Assembly (NCBI GenBank): GCA_946482585.1
Contig: CAMLSI010000350.1
Location: 1 to 5,748, forward strand
DNA length: 5,748 nucleotides
DNA from: an uncultured Lysobacteraceae bacterium
GTDB taxonomy: Bacteria; Pseudomonadota; Gammaproteobacteria; Xanthomonadales; Rhodanobacteraceae
Direction: 5' to 3'
Positions 1 to 5,269 of this stretch are shown here, one piece after another. Under the pieces are notes generated by a model, which was given only the letters and a program-made list of their open reading frames with translations, was not told the origin of the DNA and made no database searches. The position numbers and the translations under genes were made by a program. Position 1 is the stretch's first letter, and the number at the start of each line of letters is the position of its first letter.

Positions 1-35
1 CGTCACGCGGCCGGCAACGAGCGCGCGCTGGCCTG

Positions 36-377
36 CTAGCGGACCTGTCGTTCCGAACCACGGCGCGACAGCGAGGCGATGAGCCAGGCAACGACCCAAG
101 CCGCCGCGAGCCAGAAGCCGATCAGAAACAACCAGCCGAATGCCGTGGGAGAGCACCAGCCCCAGCCGCACAGGCCGTCGTGCTCCAGGAGACCGGGTAT
201 GCCGATCGTGTGGAAGACGTAGACGGAAAGGAACGGAATCGCCAACAGCAATCCTGCCGGTGAGTCGGCGTAAGCCGGCCAGAGGAACGCAGGGATTGCC
301 AGCAAACCGTAGGTGGCCAGGATGATGGCGAAAATCGTTAGCGTGCGGCGTTTTCGCTGGTCGGAGGAAGATGTCAT
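36..377 (-). CDS. Small hypothetical membrane protein, three predicted TM segments (113 aa)
   Basis: I do not recognise this protein. It has a short charged N-terminus (TSSSDQRKRR) followed by three strongly hydrophobic stretches at about residues 12-35, 40-60 and 77-102, and a basic C-terminal tail (SRRGSERQVR). This is what a small inner-membrane protein looks like. The loop before the third segment is rich in Gly and Trp and carries two cysteines, C70 and C75 (CGWGWC). They could be a disulfide or metal pair, but that is only a suggestion. The start lies 7 nt beyond the stop of the upstream membrane-protein gene on the same strand, which points to an operon and perhaps translational coupling. 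I see no clear Shine-Dalgarno sequence. Codon use is looser than in the permease genes. That it is a real gene is well supported by the hydrophobic pattern; its function is unknown. Confidence 0.72.
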   Translation of the reverse strand: MTSSSDQRKRRTLTIFAIILATYGLLAIPAFLWPAYADSPAGLLLAIPFLSVYVFHTIGIPGLLEHDGLCGWGWCSPTAFGWLFLIGFWLAAAWVVAWLIASLSRRGSERQVR

Positions 378-384
378 GGCCGCG

Positions 385-870
385 TCAATCGCGCATCGGG
401 GATGTAGCGGAGGGAGTTCGGCGCGAACGAAGGGCTATGCCTGAGCCGACACAGAGTGCGATTGCCGACAGCAGGCCAAGGACGCTACCCGGAACGATGC
501 CTTTCGCGGCGGAAGCGAGCGCCGTCCGCCGAGCAAAGGCCTGATCGCGCATTTGCGGGAAGTAGTTCATGTGGTAGTTGAACGCGGCGAAAGCGATGCA
601 GCCCACCAGCGTTCCTGCGATGCAAAGACGAATCGCGTTGAGCTTTCGGCGATGTCTGAGCCAAAGCGCATAAGGCAATGCGATACAGCAAGTGGCCAGC
701 GCCGAGACGGGGAGTGAAACCAACACGACGAGTTCGGCGGGAATCATCACGCGCCCGGATGATCCGAGGAGCAGCGTCACGAGCACGAAGACAGGAAGCA
801 ATGCGCAGGCCAGCAGCCCGATCCAGAGTGGTCTTGCATGCTGAGAAGTGTACATAGGGATGATCTGCAT
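385..870 (-). CDS. Hypothetical membrane protein, four predicted TM segments (about 161 aa)
   Basis: I do not recognise the family. Starting at the ATG at 868-870, the protein has four hydrophobic segments at about residues 15-36, 41-70, 78-97 and 124-147. A basic loop RHRRK follows the second segment, and the tail is basic and Ser/Thr-rich. The frame stays open upstream to 1104, but that part is Arg/Pro/Gln-rich with no hydrophobic character and looks like non-coding read-through, so I leave it out. The start is uncertain. GGCGGA abuts the ATG at 870 and is too close for a good ribosome site; the next in-frame ATG at 853-855 gives a 156-aa protein with the same membrane segments. The gene is first in a probable two-gene unit with the small membrane protein 7 nt downstream. 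It uses codons such as AGA, CCA, TCA and CTT that the permeases largely avoid, which suggests a different history or weak expression. Confidence 0.7.
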   Translation of the reverse strand: MQIIPMYTSQHARPLWIGLLACALLPVFVLVTLLLGSSGRVMIPAELVVLVSLPVSALATCCIALPYALWLRHRRKLNAIRLCIAGTLVGCIAFAAFNYHMNYFPQMRDQAFARRTALASAAKGIVPGSVLGLLSAIALCVGSGIALRSRRTPSATSPMRD

Positions 871-1167
871 TCCGCCGAGGCAGGGCTGTGTGCTGTCGGG
901 TGTGCGGCTTTGTTGCCCACGCCGCGCAGTATGGCATCGGCGCGGACGAGGCGCTGGTGTCAGCTGATCCCGATGAGTTTCTCGTGCAGGATAGTTTCGG
1001 TGAAGTGACCGGATCGGTGCATCGATGATCCTGCAAGGGAATGAGTCGGCACAGCGGCGGCCTGCCTGTCGCACCAGCGTGCCGGAGCGCGCGTCGGCCG
1101 GCAAACGCGCAATAGCGTATTCCGTCGCCGGCGCGCACGGATCTGCATCGTCGACGGTCCGCCCGTC
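871..1167. other. Divergent intergenic spacer without a confident gene
   Basis: This spacer separates the leftward membrane-protein pair from the rightward permease. I see no RNA gene and no convincing promoter for the leftward pair. A weak inverted repeat lies at 1080-1085 (TGCCGG) and 1098-1103 (CCGGCA), with a 12-nt loop and no T-tract. An unassigned plus-strand reading frame runs open to a TGA at 1026-1028 and is discussed as a possible gene remnant. The open minus-strand frames across this stretch are Arg-rich and look like products of GC content. Confidence 0.6.
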
Positions 1168-1183
1168 TCGCTAAGATCGAACG
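1168..1183 (+). promoter_or_regulatory. Promoter-like box upstream of the LAT-type permease
   Basis: The block TCGCTAAGATCGAACG contains TAAGAT at 1172-1177, which matches the -10 consensus TATAAT at four of six positions. It ends 25 nt before the preferred start codon at 1203. TCGACG at 1151-1156 is a weak -35 candidate, but its 15-nt spacing is short. A 14-of-16 match to this block occurs at 2818-2833, at almost the same distance from the second permease, which is the main reason to take it seriously. It could be a promoter or an operator. Confidence 0.4.
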
Positions 1184-1188
1184 CTCCC

Positions 1189-1195
1189 GGCGGAG
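1189..1195 (+). promoter_or_regulatory. Ribosome binding site deciding the permease start
   Basis: GGCGGAG ends only 1 nt before the first ATG at 1197 but 7 nt before the second in-frame ATG at 1203. The second spacing is normal for a Shine-Dalgarno site, so translation more likely begins at 1203. Confidence 0.6.
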
Positions 1196-1202
1196 CATGA
1201 CG

Positions 1203-2630
1203 ATGACGCAGCAGGCGACGAGCGACACGCAATCCGAAGGCTTCCGCCGCTCGCTCGGCCTGCTCGACGGCACCATGCTCGTCGCGGGGTCGATGATCGG
1301 TTCGGGGATTTTCATCGTCAGCGCGGATATCGTGCGCACGACGGGATCGGCGGCCTGGCTCGTGCTGGTCTGGCTCATCTCGGGATTCATGACGATCGCC
1401 GGTGCGCTGAGCTATGCCGAGTTCGCCGCGATGTTTCCAAAGGCCGGCGGCCAGTACGTCTACCTGCGCGAGGCCTGGGGGCGGTTGCCGGCGTTCCTGT
1501 ACGGCTGGTCGTTCTTCGCGGTGATACAGACCGGATCGATCGCGGCCGTCGGCGTCGCGTTCGCGAAGTTCGCCGCGTATCTCGTGCCGGCGCTGGCCGA
1601 CAGCAACATCCTGCTGCAGTGGGGCGGATTCCGCATCAACGCGGCGCAGTGCGTCGCGATCGTCGTGGTGCTGCTGCTGACGTTCGTCAATGCGCGCGGC
1701 GTGCACTACGGAAAATGGATACAGACGGCTTTCACGATCGCGAAGATCGCGGCCGTGCTCGCGCTCATCGGGTTCGGGCTGGTGCTCGGTGCGAACGCGT
1801 CGGTTTGGCAGGCGAATTGGACCGGGCTCTGGGAGCGTACGGCGGCGACGCCGGAGGGGCTGACGCTCGCCTTGCTGCCGGCGATCGCGGTCGCGATGGT
1901 CGGCGCGCTGTTTTCGTCGGACTCCTGGCACAGCGCGGCGTCGGTCGCCGGTGAAATCCGCGATCCGCGGCGCAACGTCGGTCTGAGCCTGTTCCTCGGC
2001 ACGGCGCTGGTCTGCAGCCTGTACCTCGTCGCGAATCTCATGTACCTCGCGGTGCTGCCGTTGGCCGGGATCGCACACGCAACTTCCGATCGCGTCGGCG
2101 TCGCGGCGGCGCAGGCCGCGTTCGGCAGTGCGGGTACCGTCGGCATCGCGCTGCTGATCATGGTGTCGACGTTCGGTTGCGTGAACGGCCTCGTGCTGGC
2201 CGGCGCGCGCGTGTTCTACAGCATGGCGCGCGACGGGTTGTTCTTCGCGCGCGCCGCAACACTGAACCGGCAGGCCGTGCCGGGATGGGCGCTCTGGGCG
2301 CAGGCTGCCTGGGCGTGTGCACTGTGTCTGTCGGGGCGCTACGGCGATCTGCTCGACTACGTGATCCTCGCCACGCTGATCTTCTACGTGCTCACGATCG
2401 CCGGGTTGTTCCGCCTGCGGCGCACGCGGCCCGATCTCGAGCGGCCGTATCGCGCGTTCGGCTATCCGCTGCTGCCGGCGCTGTACATTTTGTTCGCGAG
2501 TGCGATCGGCGTGAGTCTGCTGATCTGGAAGCCGGCGTACACCTGGCCGGGGCTCGCGATCGTGTTGCTCGGCGTGCCGGTGTTCTATGCATTGCGGGGC
2601 GGCGATCCGGCGCAACCGCGCAGCGCTTGA
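1203..2630 (+). CDS. APC-superfamily amino acid permease, LAT/SteT-like
   Basis: This is a complete 12-TM secondary transporter of about 475 aa, a usual length for the family, predicted to move amino acids across the inner membrane. What can be seen: the unwound TM1 substrate motif GSMIGSGIF at about residues 29-37; the TM2-TM3 block YAEFAAMFPKAGGQYVYLRE (71-90); the TM6 region LFSSDSWHSAASVAGEIRDP (236-255), followed by RRN; the TM8 block STFGCVNGLVLAGARVFYSM (322-341), followed by ARDG; and a late YRAFGYPLLPALY stretch (416-428). The TM6 and TM8 blocks resemble those of the L-type exchangers, whose bacterial model is the serine/threonine exchanger SteT. An exchanger of neutral amino acids is therefore plausible, but the substrate cannot be read from sequence. 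In place of the FSYDGW-like TM6 core it has FSSDSW. The start is chosen from the ribosome site; the ATG at 1197 would add two residues. A second APC permease of a different subfamily follows on the same strand after 221 bp. Confidence 0.93.
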   Translation: MTQQATSDTQSEGFRRSLGLLDGTMLVAGSMIGSGIFIVSADIVRTTGSAAWLVLVWLISGFMTIAGALSYAEFAAMFPKAGGQYVYLREAWGRLPAFLYGWSFFAVIQTGSIAAVGVAFAKFAAYLVPALADSNILLQWGGFRINAAQCVAIVVVLLLTFVNARGVHYGKWIQTAFTIAKIAAVLALIGFGLVLGANASVWQANWTGLWERTAATPEGLTLALLPAIAVAMVGALFSSDSWHSAASVAGEIRDPRRNVGLSLFLGTALVCSLYLVANLMYLAVLPLAGIAHATSDRVGVAAAQAAFGSAGTVGIALLIMVSTFGCVNGLVLAGARVFYSMARDGLFFARAATLNRQAVPGWALWAQAAWACALCLSGRYGDLLDYVILATLIFYVLTIAGLFRLRRTRPDLERPYRAFGYPLLPALYILFASAIGVSLLIWKPAYTWPGLAIVLLGVPVFYALRGGDPAQPRSA

Positions 2631-2817
2631 GCGGCCTGCTTCTCGCGGGCGGCGCGCGGTCGTCGACGCGCGAATCCTGAGGCGCCGATGCGGGGTCGTT
2701 GCCGACAGCACGTGCGGTCCGGTCCGGAGCGGCGGCGGAATTCGCCGCGGCAAGCCGCACGACGTCCGTCCGCCAAGCGCGCCGCAACCTCCGGCACCCG
2801 CGCGCGGGTCGGCGAGT
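2631..2817. other. Intergenic spacer between the two permeases, with inverted repeats
   Basis: No gene is supported here. Three inverted repeats are visible. CGCGCG at 2653-2658 pairs with CGCGCG at 2667-2672. CGTGCGG at 2711-2717 pairs with CCGCACG at 2755-2761. Nested inside the second, GCGGCG at 2732-2737 pairs with CGCCGC at 2743-2748 around a GAATT loop. None is followed by a T-tract. They may slow or end transcription from the first permease, or simply reflect GC-rich sequence. Confidence 0.45.
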
Positions 2818-2833
2818 TCGCTATGATCGGACG
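2818..2833 (+). promoter_or_regulatory. Promoter-like box upstream of the CAT-type permease
   Basis: The block TCGCTATGATCGGACG contains TATGAT at 2822-2827, a five-of-six match to the -10 consensus, placed 24 nt before the start codon. No convincing -35 hexamer is visible 16-18 nt upstream. It matches the block at 1168-1183 at 14 of 16 positions. This suggests that each permease has its own start of transcription and perhaps shared control. Confidence 0.5.
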
Positions 2834-2840
2834 GATTCCT

Positions 2841-2847
2841 GGGAGGG
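2841..2847 (+). promoter_or_regulatory. Strong ribosome binding site for the CAT-type permease
   Basis: GGGAGGG lies 4 nt before the ATG at 2852. It fixes the start there and argues against the in-frame upstream ATG at 2699, which would place a 51-residue Arg/Ala-rich, non-hydrophobic extension in front of the family's normal N-terminus. Confidence 0.8.
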
Positions 2848-2851
2848 AACC

Positions 2852-4285
2852 ATGAGCCTCATCAAGCAGTTCACGCGTCACAAGAGCATCGAACAATTGC
2901 AGAGCGAGGCCGGTGCGCGCGGCGAGTTGCGCCGTACGCTCGGTCTCTGGCAACTGACCGCGATCGGTCTCGGCGGCATCATCGGCGTCGGCATCTTCGT
3001 GCTGGCCGGACAGCAGGCCGCAGTCAACGCGGGACCGGCGGTCGCGCTGGCCTTCATCCTCGCCGGCATCGCGAGCGCCGCGGCGGCGCTGTGCTATGCG
3101 GAGTTCGCCGGCATGATTCCGGTGACCGGCAGCGCATACACCTATGGTTACGCGGTGCTCGGCGAAGGCGTGGCCTGGCTGATCGGCTGGGACCTGTTGC
3201 TCGAATACGCGCTCATCGTCGCCGCGGTCGCGAGCGGCTGGGCCGGATACCTGCAGAACCTGCTCGCGCACATCGGCATCCACTTGCCCGTCTGGGCGCA
3301 AGGCGCGATGGGCACGGGCGACGGCCGCGTGTTCAACGTGATCGCGGCGCTCGTCGCGATGGGCGTGGCGGTGCTGCTCACCGTGCGCACCGAGACCGGC
3401 GCGCGGCTCAACACGATCGTGGTCGCGGTCAAGGTCGTCGGCGTCGCGCTCGTGATCGGCGTCGGGGCGTTCTACATCAACAGCGCGAACTGGTCGCCGT
3501 TCATTCCGCCCGAGGTCGTCGGGGCCGACGGCAAATCGCATTTCGGTTTTGCCGGCGTCGTGACCGCGGCGTCGGTCGTGTTCTTCGCGGTGTTCGGCTA
3601 TGACACGCTGACCACGGCGGCCGAAGAATCGAAGAATCCGCAGCGCGACCTGCCGCGCGCGATCCTGTTGTCGCTCGGCCTGTCGATGGCGCTGTATCTG
3701 ACGATCTCGTTCGTGATCACGGGTGTCGCGCACTACACGACGCTCAACAACGACGCACCGGTGGCCAACGCGTTCCAGTCGCTGGGCCTGACCTGGGTCA
3801 GCGCGGCGATTTCCGCGGTTGCGGTCGCGAGCATCATCAGCGTCGTGTTCGCGTTCATGCTCGCAGCGGCGCGCATCTGGTTCTCGCTCGCGCGCGACGG
3901 CCTGCTGCCGGGCTGGTTCGCGAAAGTCCATCCGCGCTACGGCACGCCGTATCGGCCGACCCTGATCCTCGGTGTGCTGACCGGCCTCGCCGCGGGCGCG
4001 CTGCCGATCGGCGATCTCGCCGAGCTCGTCAATGTCGGCGTGCTCTGCGCGTTCATCGTGATCTGCTCGGCCATCATCGTGCTGCGCCGCGCGCGGCCCG
4101 AGGTCAAGCGCGCGTTCCGCACGCCGCTGGTGCCGCTCGTGCCGGTCATCGGCATCGTGTTCTCGATCTGGCTGCTGACCGGCCTGCCGCTCGTGACCTG
4201 GGAGCGCTTCGGCATCTGGATGGCGATCGGTCTCGTCGTCTATTTCGGATACGGCATCCGCAACAGCACGCTCGCGAAGCGCTGA
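2852..4285 (+). CDS. APC-superfamily amino acid permease, CAT-like (cationic amino acid transporter family)
   Basis: This is a complete 477-aa permease with 12 or so TM segments, predicted to import amino acids across the inner membrane, probably driven by protons as in characterised bacterial CAT homologues. What can be seen: a cytoplasmic N-terminus; the typical entry LRRTLGLWQLTAIGLGGIIG (27-46), followed by the unwound TM1 motif GVGIF; TM2-TM3 with CYAEFAGMIPVTGSAYTYGY (81-100); the TM6 signature FFAVFGYDTLTTAAEESKNP (244-263), followed by QRDLP; the TM8 region ending FSLARDGLLPGWFAKVHPRY (344-363); and the TM10 region ELVNVGVLCAFIVICSAIIV (391-410), followed by LRRARPE. These blocks are characteristic of the CAT branch, of which Bacillus YfnA and Geobacillus GkApcT are bacterial members. 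The family name does not prove a cationic substrate, since several bacterial members carry neutral amino acids. It shares strand and a similar upstream box with the LAT-like permease before it, and runs convergently into the regulator gene after it. Confidence 0.94.
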   Translation: MSLIKQFTRHKSIEQLQSEAGARGELRRTLGLWQLTAIGLGGIIGVGIFVLAGQQAAVNAGPAVALAFILAGIASAAAALCYAEFAGMIPVTGSAYTYGYAVLGEGVAWLIGWDLLLEYALIVAAVASGWAGYLQNLLAHIGIHLPVWAQGAMGTGDGRVFNVIAALVAMGVAVLLTVRTETGARLNTIVVAVKVVGVALVIGVGAFYINSANWSPFIPPEVVGADGKSHFGFAGVVTAASVVFFAVFGYDTLTTAAEESKNPQRDLPRAILLSLGLSMALYLTISFVITGVAHYTTLNNDAPVANAFQSLGLTWVSAAISAVAVASIISVVFAFMLAAARIWFSLARDGLLPGWFAKVHPRYGTPYRPTLILGVLTGLAAGALPIGDLAELVNVGVLCAFIVICSAIIVLRRARPEVKRAFRTPLVPLVPVIGIVFSIWLLTGLPLVTWERFGIWMAIGLVVYFGYGIRNSTLAKR

Positions 4286-4292
4286 TCCGTCG

Positions 4293-4322
4293 TCGCGGCG
4301 CGCGTGCCTGCGCGCGCCGCGA
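4293..4322. terminator. GC-rich hairpin between convergent genes, likely bidirectional terminator
   Basis: The 12-bp perfect stem TCGCGGCGCGCG (4293-4304) and CGCGCGCCGCGA (4311-4322) closes a 6-nt loop, TGCCTG. It fills the gap between the permease stop at 4283-4285 and the regulator stop at 4324-4326 on the other strand. Its position between tail-to-tail genes is typical of a shared terminator. There is no run of T on either side, so it is not a textbook intrinsic terminator. It may act with Rho or by protecting the 3' ends. Confidence 0.6.
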
Positions 4323-4323
4323 T

Positions 4324-5193
4324 TCACGCCGTGCCGTCGCGTCCTGCGCGCGCGGGCCAGGCGCGGATCTCGCGCAGATTCCTGAGCGCGCGCTGCCAGA
4401 GTTGATCGAAGCCGTGCGCCAGCTGCGCCGCGAGGCCGGTGTCCTGTACCAGCAGCGAGGCGAAGCGGCCTTCGCCGATGAACGGATGGTCGAGCGCGAG
4501 GATCACGATGTCGTCGTCGACGACATGGAACGGATGACCCATCTCGCCGCTGTAGCGCACCCCGCCTAGCGTGCGCGTCGATGCGGCGAAGTCGCGCAGG
4601 AACGCGAGCAGCGGCGGCGCCGAACGATCGCTGAAACCGAAGATGGCGCGATGTTCCGCGCCGCTGCGTTCGCGTTCCCGCGCGAGCGCCTTGAGTACGT
4701 CGAAGCCGTGTTCGCGTTGGGCGCGGATCGCGGCGAGGTCGCCGCTTTCGAGATAGGACAGTATGCGTCGCCGCGCGCCGGCGAGACGGCTCAGGTGCCG
4801 CTTGACGTGACTCTCGGCGCCGAGCGCAAGGTCGACGCGCGCCTGGCTGCTTTTGAGCCGGCGCGGCAGCTTTTCGAACGCGGCGCGCAGATCCGTCGAC
4901 GCCGCCGCGAACGCCTCGGCACGTTCGCGCGCGATCGCATTGAGACGCTCGATCAGGAGTTCCGTCGGCAGCGCCGCATAGAGCACCGGCCGCGAGCGGC
5001 GCAGTTCCACGAGGCCGAGCCGCGCGAGTTTCTCCATCGCGGCGTAGATCTTCGAGGTCGGCACGTCGGCCTCGCGGCACAGGGTTGCCGCGTCGCAGAC
5101 GCCGTGCACGGCCAGTGCAACGAGCGCGCGCTTTTCGTAGCTGCCGAAACCGGCGTCGTCGAGCAGGCCGAACTCGGTCCAGGCCACGCGCAT
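4324..5193 (-). CDS. TrmB-family transcriptional regulator (winged helix plus C-terminal sensor-like domain)
   Basis: The 289-aa protein begins with a winged helix-turn-helix at about residues 8-75. FGSYEKRALVALAVHG (16-31) is followed by the recognition region READVPTSKIYAAMEKLARL (40-59) and the wing GLVELRRSRPVLYAALP (60-76). The SKIY...EKL.RLGLVE pattern is the hallmark of the TrmB DNA-binding domain. A long helix at about 78-115 probably forms the dimer coiled coil. The remaining part (about 120-275) resembles the PLD-like C-terminal domain of TrmB proteins, with KRHLSRLAGARRRILSYLES (131-150) and HPFHVVDDDIVILALDHPF (220-238). It likely binds an effector, and I see no catalytic HKD motif. 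TrmB proteins are best known as sugar-responsive regulators in archaea; the ligand here is unknown. The start at 5193 is supported by GGAG 5 nt upstream. The frame continues to 5301, but that would overlap the divergent VOC gene. Autoregulation is suggested by an inverted repeat covering its ribosome site. Confidence 0.88.
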   Translation of the reverse strand: MRVAWTEFGLLDDAGFGSYEKRALVALAVHGVCDAATLCREADVPTSKIYAAMEKLARLGLVELRRSRPVLYAALPTELLIERLNAIARERAEAFAAASTDLRAAFEKLPRRLKSSQARVDLALGAESHVKRHLSRLAGARRRILSYLESGDLAAIRAQREHGFDVLKALARERERSGAEHRAIFGFSDRSAPPLLAFLRDFAASTRTLGGVRYSGEMGHPFHVVDDDIVILALDHPFIGEGRFASLLVQDTGLAAQLAHGFDQLWQRALRNLREIRAWPARAGRDGTA

Positions 5194-5194
5194 G

Positions 5195-5212
5195 TCTACT
5201 CCGAAAAGTAGA
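5195..5212. promoter_or_regulatory. Inverted repeat over the regulator's ribosome site, candidate TrmB operator
   Basis: Perfect 6-bp arms TCTACT (5195-5200) and AGTAGA (5207-5212) flank a 6-bp centre. The repeat begins 1 bp upstream of the regulator's start codon and contains its GGAG Shine-Dalgarno site (minus strand of 5199-5202). On the minus strand it contains TACT-N5-GAGTA. From memory, the haloarchaeal TrmB site is TACT-N7-8-GAGTA, so the half-sites look alike but the spacing differs. Binding here would block the regulator's own expression. The same bases could also form a small mRNA hairpin around the ribosome site. Confidence 0.5.
5199..5202 (-). promoter_or_regulatory. Ribosome binding site of the regulator gene
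   Basis: GGAG on the minus strand ends 5 nt before the ATG at 5193 and decides this start over the longer frame reaching 5301. It sits partly in the right arm of the inverted repeat as read on the minus strand. Confidence 0.7.
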
Positions 5213-5218
5213 TGAAAG

Positions 5219-5246
5219 GCGGCCAGTGTCGGCGGACACTGGCCGC
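5219..5246. promoter_or_regulatory. Perfect 12-bp inverted repeat in the regulator/VOC divergent spacer
   Basis: Left arm GCGGCCAGTGTC (5219-5230) and right arm GACACTGGCCGC (5235-5246) are separated by GGCG. The dyad lies between the two divergent genes, 23 bp before the VOC start. The half-site CCAGTGTC recurs at 5292-5299 just inside the VOC gene. It could be an operator for a dimeric regulator acting on both promoters, or a stable hairpin in the VOC mRNA leader. It is not placed as a terminator for either gene. I see no clear -10/-35 pair in the spacer. Confidence 0.55.
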
Positions 5247-5269
5247 ACCGCAACCATCCGGAGATCTGC

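Noticed and set aside
1..35. Palindrome AGCGCGCGCT near the left edge as a terminator for the leftward pair
   Set aside because: It is a short alternating GC palindrome with no loop and no T-tract, and the region is cut by the window edge.
871..1104. N-terminal extension of the four-TM membrane protein to an ATG at 1104
   Set aside because: The extra 78 residues are Arg/Pro/Gln-rich with no signal peptide or membrane segment, and no ribosome site precedes the ATG.
485..1390. A 301-codon minus-strand frame overlapping the membrane protein and the permease
   Set aside because: It overlaps real genes in other frames, and its translation is Arg/Ser/Ala-rich without recognisable structure.
960..2753. 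A 597-codon open frame on the minus strand under the LAT permease
   Set aside because: Same reason: low-complexity Arg/His/Glu-rich translation, antisense to a complete permease, no start signal.
2699..2851. Upstream ATG at 2699 as the start of the CAT-like permease
   Set aside because: A strong GGGAGGG site precedes the ATG at 2852, the -10-like box at 2822 would lie inside the extension, and the added residues do not belong to the family.
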